NCBI GenBank assembly: GCA_038030265.1
Contig: CM075937.1
Coordinates: forward strand, 40,218,198-40,282,197
DNA length: 64,000 bases
Source of the DNA: Corythucha ciliata
Lineage: Eukaryota; Arthropoda; Insecta; Hemiptera; Tingidae
Direction: 5' to 3'
A program made the translations under genes and the position numbers. Of the stretch, positions 36,081 to 47,850 are shown piece after piece. Each line of letters opens with the position of its first letter. The first letter of the stretch is position 1. Under the pieces are notes generated by a model. The model ran no database searches and was not told the origin of the DNA. It was given only the letters and a program-made list of their open reading frames with translations.

Positions 36081-36206
36081 CTCTAAATAACCGACGGGCC
36101 CGTTGAAAGGGTAGTCGCCCAGTCGCCGCTCTTCGTCCAAAAACTTGCCTGCTTTACCGTTGACCGGAGGACAAAATAAGCCATAATTGAAACTTTCTTT
36201 AAGCTC
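36081..36206 (-). CDS. Shank: Shank exon 2: SPN-type domain, second half
   Basis: 42 codons in phase 0, residues 50-91: ELKESFNYGLFCPPVNGKAG then KFLDEERRLGDYPFNGPVGY and LE. This matches vertebrate Shank (ALNYGLFQPP, AGKFLDEER, PYLE). It lies 7.3 kb upstream of exon 3 and 15.9 kb downstream of exon 1. Acceptor follows a long T tract; donor GTGAGT. Confidence 0.96.
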
Positions 36207-37797
36207 CTGCAAAAAAAAAATAACAATAATTGTTACTTACACTGTTAAATTATTACTTTATATTAAAGGGTATAAGCCCAATTTTACAGTTAATGCTTTT
36301 CAACTTTCGACGACGAAGAAAAATGATGAAAATGAAAGCGCTGTGTGTGTGAAGGGGGGAGGCTTAATTATGACGCGATCCATAATTTATCGTTAAAGTT
36401 AACCAACCTTATCTGGTGCATGCGTTCCGGAGCGGGGGGGGGGGGAGAAAGAAATTGAATTCACTCGCGCTTTCTTTTAACTCCAAACCGTTTCTATACG
36501 TTCCGCGGTACTGGGCGAAGGAAAACAAATTTCCACAGGCTTTTCTTTTGGGTTCTTGTGAGCAGAGGGAAGAAACTTCTCGCAGTTTACGGAAATCTAT
36601 TGAGCGTCGTCGAAAATATTAAAACAAAAGATTATATGGGAGCTATTTTGAGGGGGGGGGGGGAATTTTTTTTTCGAAGGAAACAAGCAGAAAAACAGCT
36701 CACTTCAAGAGAAAATCCGGCAGTTTCTTTATTCATACTCCCCTCACCCACACTCCGGACCAACAACTCAATGTTATACCAACGTTGAATGATAAGCGAG
36801 AGCGAGAATATCGTCTTTCATGCGTACAGCAACCATCTGTCTCATCACGTATAGCAATTTTCGATACACCTCTCATTATATTATAGCGATAGATGCGATA
36901 TTTACATAACACGCTACTCCCCCACCCCGTGGTGTACAATCCTCAATGACGGGATTTTAGTGAAATCCCACAAATTAATTATCCGAGTTATCGCGAATTC
37001 CGGTGACACAAATCTGGCACTTTTTGAAGCTAGCGAAAGCAAGAATTTCACCATATTTCTTCTCTTTCTGACACTTGGCATAAAGGGGTGAACAAGAGCG
37101 GGAGGGGGTGGGTTATAGGATTGACGAACGTAATATACATTGCGAATGAATGATGAAGATCTCCTCGTATAACGTACTATAGTTTCGCGCATTTTCGTGA
37201 TTAATTGACGTATAGTCGGCGTGGAGGCGGCAGCCGAGAATATAACAATTGAAATAATTTCTGACACGTTTTTTTAGCTCACGGGTGAGGGGGAGGGGAG
37301 GGAGGGGAGGAGCTATTGTATTCCAAGAAGCATAAGGCACATTTAGAATTTCTCGGCTTTCATTCAAACCGTTTCATTGTTTTGTGGGTAAATAATGAAT
37401 CGTTTGATTAAATCTTAAAACTTGAAATGAAGAGCCGACAGCCCGGACTCTGAGTGGCATAAATAAGTGAATTTTACAGTCGAGAAACTCGCACTGCTCG
37501 AAAAAACAACAGCTTGGTTATTTCAACCCCTAGAAATCCACTATTTTGAGACACACCCCCTAAAGGGATCGAGGAACGGTTTAAAGGATAAAACTCGCCT
37601 GTTAATCACGAAAAATTGCCTTTTGATTCCATGGGAGCCTCATAATTGACAATTGCATCGAGGTGCGAAGCATCGAGTTTGCGACTATAAACATCCGCGA
37701 AATCACTGATTTAGGGAGGAAAACAGCGAAATCAGAAAAGAAAATAAATTAACAAGAAAAAAACCAGCACCAACACTAAAAATGAATCATTAAACAG
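36207..37797. other. Shank intron 1, unique region
   Basis: No array and no supported exon. G runs at about 36435 and 36651. Confidence 0.4.
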
Positions 37798-38017
37798 CAA
37801 TAAAATATCGAAAAACGAGATGCCTCTCCACGACTTTACATTTACTCAAACCGGTTTCGATGTTTTTACATCATCATCAGTGAGCTCTTAAAAACACTTA
37901 AGGTTGTTACACCAGTCGTCACTACTTCTATATTGTATAGATGTAGTGCAACATAGAAACCGGTTTGAGTGGACGTAAAGTCGTGGAGAGACATCTAGTT
38001 TTTTCGATATTTTATTG
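37798..38017. mobile_element. inverted-repeat element with hammerhead-like cores
   Basis: 220 bp. Arms 37798-37866 and 37953-38017 are about 65-bp imperfect inverted copies, from CAATAAAATATCGAAAAA at the ends to CTCAAACCGGTTTC inside. The left arm read on the minus strand contains a hammerhead-type core (see 37843). The right arm keeps the stem and GAAACCGGTTTGAG but has lost CTGATGA. Penelope-like elements are known to carry such ribozymes in their terminal repeats, so a non-autonomous relative is the likeliest origin. Confidence 0.65.
37843..37886 (-). ncRNA. candidate type I hammerhead ribozyme
   Basis: On the minus strand: CTCA (stem I) then CTGATGA (37880-37874), a GATGT/ACATC stem II with an AAA loop, GAAAC (37858-37854), ACCGGT as a very short stem III, and TGAG closing stem I. 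The conserved CUGANGA and GAAA boxes are intact. One extra U lies between CUGAUGA and stem II, and stem III has no loop, so self-cleavage as a monomer is uncertain. Read by eye only. Confidence 0.5.
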
Positions 38018-38109
38018 AACAACTCCACAATATCGTCCTCTAAAATCAATCCTAAACAGCAATATTGTAAAGCAATAATTTTACTTCAGAACTTGATTAT
38101 GTACGTGCC

Positions 38110-38400
38110 ACGATCAGTCAACGAACAAATTTCATGACCAAAAAACCTCTGAATTTGGCAATATTGGAGCCAAGTCACCACGAAATTGCTACATTTGGCG
38201 ATGACAATCGGCTAAATTGTAAGTTTCGGGTCTGAACACTCTAAAAATTGCGAGTTTATAGTGTTCATTCCCGCGAAAATTTCAAGTTTCGGGACTTTTT
38301 TTGAATGACCGCGGAAATCGGGCTATAGCCGGCCACGTCAGCGCAAAAAATCTGACGAATAGCCAAGCAATTGCAATATTTTTAAGGTAAAAACCCCGGT
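38110..38400. repeat. degenerate array, family C
   Basis: Units with CGAAATTGCAAGTTTCGG and the GC-rich block (GGGCTATAGCCGGCCACGTC) near 38320. Confidence 0.7.
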
Positions 38401-39560
38401 TTTTTCCCAAGAAAGTATTTTCCCACCCGAATTGGGTTTTTATTCGTTCAATTTAAATAAAACTTATCAAGGCAGAAATTAGAGAATTCAGCCTCGAAGC
38501 TTGAGTCTTTTTCCTCGCGCAGCCTCTTGTAACCTTGCCCTCAACTCTGAGAAGTCTCTATTTGCTCCATAGAGATAAATTCATCTCGCATTACGCCACA
38601 TTGAGCTAAAGCTCGCTGAAAATTTACCTCGCCACTTTCCAAGAATGATTAGTCCCTGATTCTACGAAAACTGAAAGATAGAATAGACTCCAGCGTTAAA
38701 AGTATTCATTCCGCTGCGACACTCCTGGGCCCATCAGCAAAGGGGGCGCTGCTGAGTAAGACGAGCAAATAGAGGGAATTGAAAAATTCATAATGCTGCC
38801 ACACAGATGAAGGTTAATGTGGACGAAGCGATGGTGGATTTGGCCAACTATCGTTCCAAGGATGGACTCTGGGGGAAGACATTTTTGTGGGAAAGTGCCT
38901 CGGCGGTCACGCCAAGTGTTTGGTGGGTGGAAAGGACTTTGTTCGACTTCAACTTTGTCTTCCATTGCGGTTAAAATTTTATCAGCTGCGACAGAAAGAT
39001 CCTTTAGCACGTTTTCTTGAATGAACATCAAAAAAAGAAACCGTTTAACGACTGATCAAGCCGAAAAACTGACCTATCTGTCCCACAATTGGAAAATTCA
39101 AAATCGTCGAAGTATTAATACAGAAAGCAGTGACTCCTCACACCTTCTTGGACGCTGGGATACCGAAAGCACGTTCGGCAGGCAAATTCAGACTTCATTT
39201 TTCAAAGGACCAACGAAACTGATGCAACATCATCTGAATCATCATCATCGTCATCAAACGAGGAAACCTCTGGCGATGAATTCCAATAGAAAAATTAATG
39301 AACATTTGGTGGCAAGGCTCGGCTTCAGCTTTGTCTTCCGTAACGGTTAGAATTTTAACAATTTTTGTGCAATCAGTGAGTTCGTATGATTCTATGGGTG
39401 CAATAAATACCTACAGTCGTTTGTTTATTATTCATTTGCTGAGTCTGTCGTAGCATTGCGTGAAAAACGGATAAAAACCCAGTATTTTCCCAAATTGGGT
39501 TTTTTCCCGGTTTTTTCTCTGGGGAAAAAACCCGAAATTTTATTTTCCCGGTGTAAACCC
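38385..39560 (+). mobile_element. hAT element relic
   Basis: A decayed hAT element in Shank intron 1. Its coding remnant (38480-39350) is flanked on both sides by CCGGTTTTTTCCC-type tracts (38394-38450 and 39475-39550), which may be subterminal repeats. I could not pair clean terminal inverted repeats or an 8-bp duplication, so the limits are approximate. Confidence 0.65.
38480..39350 (+). pseudogene. hAT transposase C-terminal remnant, frameshifted
   Basis: Three frames carry successive hAT blocks: SIHSAATLLGPSAKGALLS (about 38697-38753), then DGLWGKTFLWESASAVTPS and VWW (about 38865-38924), then after a frameshift STLSSIAVKILSAATERSFS and TFS, TGA at 39018-39020, and in the same frame NIKKRNRLTTDQAEKLTYLS and HNW. 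The latter is the hAT dimerisation region (SERSFS..RNRL). Several stops and frameshifts make it inactive. N-terminal domains are not seen. Confidence 0.85.
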
Positions 39561-40174
39561 ATAACTATAAACATGTAAGTCCGCAAAATCGCGTGTTTCT
39601 GGTGTTTTAAAGAAAAGCAACTTTCTGCTTTCTATCTATTTCAACACAAAATTGCAAGTTGTTGATCATTATTTTTACAAAATTGCAATTTTCCGGGCCT
39701 TTTTTGAGTGAGCGCGCCCAAAGCATTGCAAACATTATTACCACAGAATAACATCTCTCTGTCATAAAAATGCACGAAATTGCAAGTTTCGAAATATTTG
39801 CGAAATTGGGCAAATTTACAGTTTTGGGTCTTAATGTCAGCGAAATTCCCAACAAGATAGAGCCAGATCGACAAAAAAGTAGAGTTTGAAAAAGCCGCAA
39901 GTCTTCGGAATTGTCATGTTTTAACGAATCAAGCCCACGAAATTGCTTTTTGAATGGGTCAATATCACGTAATTTTATGGTTGATGCGGTGCTATAGTCT
40001 TTTTGGATGAGTAATACCCGCGAAATTGTGGGTTTAATGAGGCAACCTCTCGAAAATGTATTTTTCTGTGAACTCCCCCCCCCCCATCGCGAAATCAGTA
40101 TTGAGAGGGACGATCTCGCGAATTTTTTCAATTTGAAAGGCGCCAGATCCGTGAAATTGGCCTTTAGAGTGGGC
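39560..40174. repeat. families C then B
   Basis: Family C units to about 39850, then plus-oriented family B to the palindrome at 40175. Confidence 0.65.
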
Positions 40175-40644
40175 CTTCGACCTTATTGGCGATTTCAACG
40201 TGCGGTGAACGGAGGTAAGATGAACTTGTTCTGGCCATTTTCCTTGTGTTTTCTAAGGCCCCTTTTACACGAGTAAGTTTTTTGATCAAAGTAGCCATTT
40301 TGAAAAAAATTCACAGATGTTCCCTGCCTCACATTGTCTGTTTGTGATCAGATTGAACATATTTTTGAGCAAAAAACTCACTCGTGTAAAAGGGGCCTAA
40401 GGAAAATCAAAACACTGTGTCGGTTCCTGCAAGGTGTTTGGAGCAGAGCTGCCACGGGACCAGCCAATAAAATGAAATCAACTTAAATTTTATTGGCTGC
40501 TGGTCCCATGGCAACTATGCTCCAAATACCTTGCAGGAACCGACACAGTGTTTTGATTTTCCTTAGAAAACACACGGAAAATGGCCAGAACAAGTTCATC
40601 TTACCTCCGTTCAGCGCATGTTGAAATCGCCAATAGGATCGAAG
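40175..40644. mobile_element. large palindromic element carrying a nested MITE
   Basis: 470 bp. The left arm (from CTTCGACCTTATTGGCG) and right arm (ending CGCCAATAGGATCGAAG) are near-perfect inverted copies over about 160 bp each, meeting at an AAATGAAATCAACTTAAATTT centre (about 40470-40490). The left arm alone is interrupted by 40257-40397. Without it the palindrome is about 326 bp. No coding capacity; a foldback or MITE-type element. Confidence 0.85.
40257..40397. mobile_element. nested MITE with TAA target duplication
   Basis: 141 bp with terminal inverted repeats GGCCCCTTTTACACGAGT / ACTCACTCGTGTAAAAGGGGCC-like, flanked by TAA at 40254-40256 and 40398-40400. The right arm of the host palindrome gives the empty site: GATTTTCCTTAGAAAAC is the reverse complement of the left arm minus this element and one TAA. 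A 3-bp TWA duplication fits PIF/Harbinger-type MITEs. Confidence 0.88.
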
Positions 40645-41160
40645 TCCACAAACAGGGGTTTTCTGATGGGCAAAATTCGCGAAACTTTGGTTTTAAAAGA
40701 TCTTAACCGGCGGCATTGTGTTTTTTAGGAAGCTAAAGGCGATAACGGTTATTGAAAATTTGAAAAAGCCAAAACCACGAAATTAGATTGCTTGAGTGTG
40801 CCAACTCCACGAAACGTGGACTTCAAATGAGGCCCGCCAGGGCTGCCCATCCCCCAAGACTTTGCCACAAATCATAATACACACAGATCTACGAAATTTT
40901 TGGTTAGTCGAAGCTAAATCCACGACATTGGTTAATTTGAATTAGCCATGCCATCACAAAATTGATTTTTAAACGGTTCACAAGGGCTAAATTTGGTTTT
41001 TGATGCGGCGAACCCCACGAAATTTTCTATTTACGGGAGCCATTGCCACGAGAAATTGGTTGTTTAACCAGCTGAGCCAGCGAAATTTCAGTTTTGATTT
41101 GTTTTTTTCTGTTAGCCAGCCTCGCATTAGAACGAGCCAACTACGCGAATTGAAGGATTC
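40645..41160 (+). repeat. degenerate array, family B
   Basis: Plus-oriented family B units after the palindrome. Confidence 0.75.
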
Positions 41161-41219
41161 GAACTCGACATTGTTTATTTTGATTCGAATTTGGACTTGG
41201 TAGCTGGGTGGGTAGGGGG

Positions 41220-41960
41220 AGGGGTTTCATTCGGAAAACCAATTTCGTTCGTTTGGCTCCAATTGAAGCCTTTCACGGAATTGGCTCACTGAAAACTCAA
41301 TTTCGCGGGTTATGATCTCACCAAAACCAACAACCATTAGTAAGGGGGGGGGGGTTCTATTACTAAAAACACAATTTCGAGGGTTTCCGTTCATACAAAT
41401 ACCAAATTTTACGAGTTTAGCTTTTTTTAAAAAATATTTTTGGCTCTTTCGAAATACAAGTTAGCGTGTTCGAAACCCAATTTCCAAAGAGTTAGGCTGT
41501 ATAAGAAAACTGGCTCGTTCACAAGCCCAATTCACGAAATTTGGTTCCTTTAAAACTTTGATTTCGTGATTTTGGTTGTTTCATACCATGACAGATTTTC
41601 GATGAAATCCAGATGTCGTGAAATTGGTTCCTTCAAAACCAAATGTTACGGAATTTCTTTCATTCGTATATCAAGTTTTGTGGGTTTGGCTCTTTTTGAA
41701 ACAAACTTTCGCTGATTTTTGCTCTTTCGGGTTCGAAATTTTGTGATATTAACTTTTTTCAAAACGAGCTCGGAATTTACTCTTGCTATTTTTTTTTTCT
41801 AACCAGTTCCTCAGCAGCTCTTTCAAATGTCGGGGTATCGGTCATACCGAGCCGCAATTTCACGAATTTTGGCTCCTTCAAAAAGCCGGCTTCGGTTGTT
41901 TCTGGAACCGATTTTCACGGATTTTGTGTCCTCCCTCCCGCTGGTACAATCACTTCAGAT
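41220..41960 (-). repeat. degenerate array, family B (reversed)
   Basis: Orientation flips near 41160-41220; units now read AACCAATTTCG followed by TTTGGCTC. Confidence 0.75.
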
Positions 41961-44450
41961 TGCTTTCGAGGGCCTTTCCAGGGGGTCTTTTGATTTAATT
42001 CCTAAATGGGGCCAAAGGTCGTAAACCGTTCTAATGATTTGCCCCAAAATGGAGAGACAACTTTAATTGACGCGAGGTTACTATAAATATACAACGCCCT
42101 CGACACGAAATTATTTTTAACCACAAACTCCCGTATTGATTGACTAGTCCTCCGTTTCCATCACATCACGAATGAGTAAGCTCCCTCCCACGACTTAACA
42201 CTCTCCCTACCACTGTGAGATGTTATTTGCAGTGCTGATATTGTATCCGCGGTATGTGCACTAATGGTATCAGCCGAATAGGAAATTATAATGTTGTGTA
42301 CCCGTAGCTTAGAGAGCGGGCAGAGGGGGGAGGGAGGTTTAGCCCAACATTCCTATATCTGTCCTTTTACCCACTGCAGGCTATTGATTAATTTAAATCG
42401 GTCAGAGTTTGACACCACCACATCGTACAATTTGGAACGCACACTGCAGGTATCGATTCATTACAGCTTGCACATCTTCAAGCAGCCTCTTAAAACTCTC
42501 TAAAACTTCGCGGTCACGAAGCATCTCCTCAGTAGCATATCCGGGAGCCCGAGATCTCAGGGTCTCGAAGAAAAAATTTGAGACCTTTCTACGGCTAAAA
42601 TCCCTGGCATTACAGCACGATCAATGTGGACCTGAATGAGTCAAGTGTCGCACCCCCCTCTCCACTCCAACATGAGCTCAGCGTTTCTAAAGAGAGAAAA
42701 AATGTGAGGGCTTGTGCGAGTTTTTGCTTCCCATGACGAGAAACAGTTCACCAGACGTTTCTTCGCGTAAATTAATTAGACTATAAGAGGGTTAGAGGGG
42801 CCCCACCAAGGGTTTCTGAGTGAAAATAAACAAGAAAAGTAGCAAAAAAAAAAAGGGTTTTGCTGGGGTTCACACTGCGCAACTCTATTCCTTTTCCACC
42901 CCTATAAAATCCCAAATACTACCCTGGCTCATGCTTCCGATTAAATTTTCAAGCCATTAAACAAAGATGTACTCTTATTAGAGGGTGAGATCCTTCCCTC
43001 TCAATTTTCTGTTCATAAAAAGGGTGGTGAGGGATGGTTGTATACAGAAAGGGTGCCTCAGGGTTAACTCAACAATAATAAACAAACTCTCGAGGAAAAC
43101 GGCGGCGCCATAACGACAAATTTCTAGGAAGTCTTAACCCTTTCCATTTCATCATCCACCCAAAGAAACTTTAAATAGGACCTTTCTTCCCCCGGCTCGA
43201 ACAACTATTAGACAATAAGGTCGTATTAAAAAAGAATTAAATAATTAAGGATGAAAAACCTGAACGTCAGCCCTTCAATACTCATTATTGTTTATAACGC
43301 CTGCTGCAAATGACAGCTCTAATTTTTCGATAAACTTTGCTTTTTGCCTTTTACCTTAACCATGCCAACAATGTCTGAAGGGTAAAACCCGTTTTACTTC
43401 GGAATAAATAAAGTAATTTAACTTTCACTTCAAGTTTGCCAGATTTTGATCCTTGCTCGAACTGACTTGAGACACTTCTTCTCTTACCTCTATTTTCTCC
43501 TTCGGTCTTAAGTTTTCCGATACCCAGCGTTGGAAACATTTTTCCTTTTTTTTTCTTTTTTTTTTAAAGCTTTCTTTTACTCTGAGCCAAAACTTAATAT
43601 GAAGGTATAACACTACCTTCTTTTGCAATATTTCCTTCCAGGAAAAACTGGAGGTATGGAAAAGTTGAACTATAGCCTTTTAGGGTGAAGGGGGTGGGGG
43701 CATGGAGTGAAAGAAAATATCCCTAGATTTGACGGAAAAGACGGCATTTTTCCAACCAAGGTTATAACCGGAATTTCGAAGAGGGGGGGGGGGGTAAGGA
43801 TTCGTATATGATAGACTGACGGCCCTGAATATTGAGAGATATAGGGAAACGGCTTGCGGGCTTGTCTTATACTGAGCCACAGAGAAAACGGAGATAAAAA
43901 GAAATTCATCTCTCCTTTTTTCCCATTTCCAATGCGTTTGGGCGAACCAAAATAACGAAATCCTTGCCCGGAAGGGCTAGAAAGCTTTCATTCCCACCCG
44001 TCAATTTCATATAGACAAATGAGACCTCAAGAAATCTGTAGTATTACGTCCTAGGAATTTTTATCCGAGCAACTACTGTTTTACGAGTCCTATTAAGATC
44101 TGTTATTTGTTGTGCTTGAAAAGGCATACATCGTCGGTGATGTTTCTATAATTTTGCGATAGAAATCACGAAATCAGGAGAAGTTACAAATTATTCGGTC
44201 AATGAACCGATCCCAGAGCCGAATTCTCAGCTTCTTGTCCGAGTAGCACGTCAATGGGGCAAAAAATAGTAGCATTTGAAGTTTCTGCCCCGGATATACA
44301 TACAGACAAAACAGCGGTTTTACCAATTAATTCGAGAAAAGAAAATCCATTTTGTGACCAAATTTCATTCCCTAGGGAAACATGGAAGTGAAAAATTGAA
44401 ATCCAACCCCCAAATCCAGAGTGATCGACCGAAAAACGAGATATTTTGGC
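41960..44450. other. Shank intron 1, unique region
   Basis: No array and no supported exon. Homopolymer G at about 43783. Confidence 0.4.
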
Positions 44451-45090
44451 TCATTATCTGATTCAAAGCCAATCATGGGCATTTGGCTCTTTCAGAAACC
44501 AAATTTTTGCGATTATGGATATTTCAAAACCCAATTTCGCTCTTTCAAAAATTAAATTTCGTGGAATCGGCTGTTCGAACCCCAATTTTGTGGATTTTGC
44601 TCGTTTAAAACCAAAATTGGGGAGTTTACGCTTTATCAAAGACCCGACTTCATGGCTGTAGCTGTTTCTTAAATCGATTTGCCTCGTTCAAACCTCGAAT
44701 CAGGGGATTTACGCTTCATCGAAACCCAAATTTCATGGCTTCATCTCTTCCGTTTCGTTAGTTGGAGAAACTAATTTGGCTCATTCAAAAACCAAATTCG
44801 AAATTTTGGCTCGTTCAAACCCTGTCTTGCCGCGGCCTTTTTGTTCTTACATAACCCATAATTGTGGGTTTGATTCCGTTGAAACGCAATTTCACGTATT
44901 TTAACAATTTCAACCCGTAATTTCGGGTATTATCTCTCTTACAAAAACCAAATTCACTGATTTGGCACATCCAAAACTACAATTTCGTCAAATTTTCTCT
45001 TACAACACCCCGCCCCCCACCCAGCCATTTTGCGCATTTGGGTTCCTCCAACAGCTAATTTCCCGGATTTTGCCCCTTCAAACCCTAATT
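44450..45090 (-). repeat. degenerate array, family B (reversed)
   Basis: Units such as TTTCAAAAACCCAATTTCG and TGGATTTTGCTCGTTTAAA, in reverse orientation. Confidence 0.78.
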
Positions 45091-45283
45091 TGACCGGAAT
45101 CCTGGGGCCCTCACCAGTCTTGGATCTACAAGTATCACGGCCAGGGGGAGGGGGACATCTCTGTTTCAGCCGATAGTTGCCGATTTTTCTCAATTTCAGC
45201 CACGAATGACCGTTTCCAATCAAGTTTTCGTTCAATTTTAGCCGCTAATGGTGCTATTACACGTCAGAGTAAATCTCTCTTAA

Positions 45284-45521
45284 GCGCCCCATGCACTATG
45301 CGATTGCCGGCGACCGTCCGGCCAAAATCGACGGGCAACATTCACTGTCAGTCAACGATCTCACGTCCGATCCTAGCCGGTCCTACGGCCACACACCTTC
45401 AGTTTTCACGGACTGCAGGTGGACTGCAGTCCATGGCCTTCAGATTAACAGAAAATGTGTGGGTAACCCCGATCGACGGCCTCACGATTGCCTTCAGTTA
45501 AACTGACAGTGTATGGGGCGC
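45284..45521. mobile_element. TTAA-flanked MITE
   Basis: 238 bp between TTAA at 45280-45283 and 45522-45525. The ends GCGCCCCATGCACT and AGTGTATGGGGCGC are inverted with one mismatch in 14. The TTAA duplication is the piggyBac signature. Internal AT-poor sequence has overlapping open frames of no significance. Similar ends occur at 55458-55613 and, weaker, at 7146. Confidence 0.82.
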
Positions 45522-45656
45522 TTAAGATAACTCAATGAGATTACCATCAGGTGCTCTCCCGACAACTCTCTGGCCCGGCTAGACTGGCGAGTTAGCTCTC
45601 GAGAGTCAAACAACGACGATCAAAAAACTCTCAAATATAAACGCAGCTTAGTGCGT

Positions 45657-45694
45657 TTATATAATATAATATTTATATATATAATATAATATAA
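45657..45694. repeat. TA/AATAT microsatellite
   Basis: Imperfect ATAATATAATATTTATATATA-type run next to the start of the following family A array. Confidence 0.8.
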
Positions 45695-46720
45695 TTTTCG
45701 CCGTGAAATTAACAAGTTCTCCTAATTTTATTCGCGAATTATTTTGGTTCTCTATTTTAACCTCGAATTAACGTTCTCTCAATGTTAGTAATTTCCTAAA
45801 TTTCATCCGAGAATGAACGTTTCGTTTTCAGCCACGAATGACCGTTTTTCCTCAATTTCAACAGCGAATTAGCAATTTTTATCACTTTTAGAAATACTTT
45901 TTTTTTTTTACAATTTTAGCCAGAAATTTGCCTCTGCCAATTGGCGTTTCCCGTTTTCTCAATTTCAGCTGCGAATGAGCGCTTTGCATGTGCAATTTCA
46001 GCAAAGTGCCTTTTCTCAATTTGAGGCGCGATTAGCGCCTTTCCTCAACTTTAGCTGCACGAATGAGAGCTATTTCTTAATCTAATCTGCGAATTAGCGT
46101 TTTTCTTCATTTTGCCCAAATAGCAAATGTCTCCATTCTAACCGTGAGTTAGTGGTTTTCCTCTTTACCGTTTTTTCTCAATTTTCGTCCTGAATAAGCT
46201 GTTTTTATCAATTTCACGCATGCATTTTTTCACAACGTCAGCTTCTGCTTCTGCGAATTGGCATTTCCTGTTATTCAACTTCAGCTGTGAATGAGCGCTT
46301 TACCGTCATATTAGCCATGAATAAGCGAGTTTTCACAATTATATCCGCGAATTGGGCTTTCTCAATATTGGCTGCGAATAAGAGATATTTCTTAATTGCA
46401 CTCACAAATCAGCATTGTTCTCAATTTAGGCCCGAGTTGGCGCATTTTGTCAATTTTAGCCGCATCATTGTAGCCGTTTTCTTCATTTCAATCGAGAATA
46501 AAGGATTGTAACTATGTCTGCCGCAAATTAGAGATGTTTTCACATTTTTTAGCGGTGAACTAGCTCATTTACTCAATTTTATTGCCACGAAGTTCGCCTC
46601 CGGATACCGCAGCTGCCGTTTTAGGTGCGAATGAGGGCTTTCTGTCAGTTTTGTATTAGCATGAGCACTTTTTCTCAATTTTTGCGGTGCTTTATCCCAA
46701 TAAACGTTAGCGGTGAATTA
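45695..46720 (-). repeat. degenerate array, family A (reversed)
   Basis: Units CTCAATTTTAGCCGCGAATTAGCG-like, with a higher-order CTTCTGCGAATTGGC block near 46240. Confidence 0.82.
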
Positions 46721-47690
46721 AAGTTCCGATTTGATCATGGAAAAAATCTGTTTCATGGGGTTCAGTGGTTGAAAAAGCAAATTTCGCCTCTTACAAAAAT
46801 CAATTTCATTGAGTTATGAGTTGTGGGGAGGTGGGGCAATTTTTCTTGTCTTGCCTTTTCAAAAGAAGCCTAATTACGTAGAGTTGACGTCACGGATGTC
46901 AGCTCTTCCAAATTATTTCCGCGTTCTCTGTGGAGCTTTGCAGGGGGGGGGGGGAGCACGCTCTGAGCCACGCTCTAGGCCGGTGCGGGTGGGTGCCCCC
47001 GAAGTGCAGTGTGCTGCAATCGACTGCTTGTTCCCCGAGAGTAAATAACGTCGCCAGGGGTGACGAGGTGGGAAACTGCGAGGGAGAAACGCCGTCAGGA
47101 ACACTCTATTTTGTCGCTCTTGAGACCCAACAAGAAAATCAGTCGAAATTTATGGATGTGCCAGAGTAAGCACTGCGAAATTTGTTTTCGAATGAACCGA
47201 ATTGGCGAAATTATTTATCTTTGTTATTGTTTGAGCTTCAATCCAACGGGTTTCACAGCGAACAGTGGGTGAGTGCTGCCGGGCCAGTTGCTACAAAGCT
47301 GCTGATTCAGAAGAAAACCTGTAGGTTTTCGTTTCTGCTGAAAAATGCGCTGATTCATGTGAAATTCGACTGGAATGGATGAGTTGTGATCACTATTTCA
47401 ACATTCTTGAGGGACTCGGGAACTCTATCGGGTCTGAAGCCGAACCCGACTGAACCAAGGGGCATAGCCAGGACGGGGCGAACGTCGGTAGCGGCCCACC
47501 TTCTCCCGAAACCAGTTACACTCAGAAAATGGCAATTTTCCCTTTAACAGCATGAGTAGTGACATACCAGCAAATCTAAACATTTTGCCTTTGAAAAACA
47601 AAAAAAATCTTTTAATTCCTCATACAGATTTCTTCCTCCCCCCCCCAAAAAAAAATTTTTTTTTCTCTCTCGCAAAGTCGCTTGACGGCT
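46720..47690. other. Shank intron 1, unique region
   Basis: No supported exon; a GC-rich patch with a G run at about 46943. Confidence 0.35.
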
Positions 47691-47850
47691 AAAATTGATT
47701 GAAAAAGTGTGATGTTGCCGTAGGCAGTTTCCAAACATAACTAACAATTTTTTTCAATGATCAGGTACTACATTTTTCAATAATGACGAGCTGAGATTAG
47801 TTTGGAAACCGAGGGATGTGACATCATCACATTTTCAGTCAATTGAGACA
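47691..47850. mobile_element. MITE-like inverted repeat
   Basis: About 50-bp imperfect termini: ATTGATTGAAAAAGTGTGAT...TTTCCAAACATAACT against the reverse complement of AGTTTGGAAACC...TTTTCAGTCAATTG. Loop about 50 bp. No clear target duplication. Confidence 0.55.

Noticed and set aside
39607..40131. 174-codon minus-strand frame
   Set aside because: Composed of family C and B array units; composition is that of the repeat.
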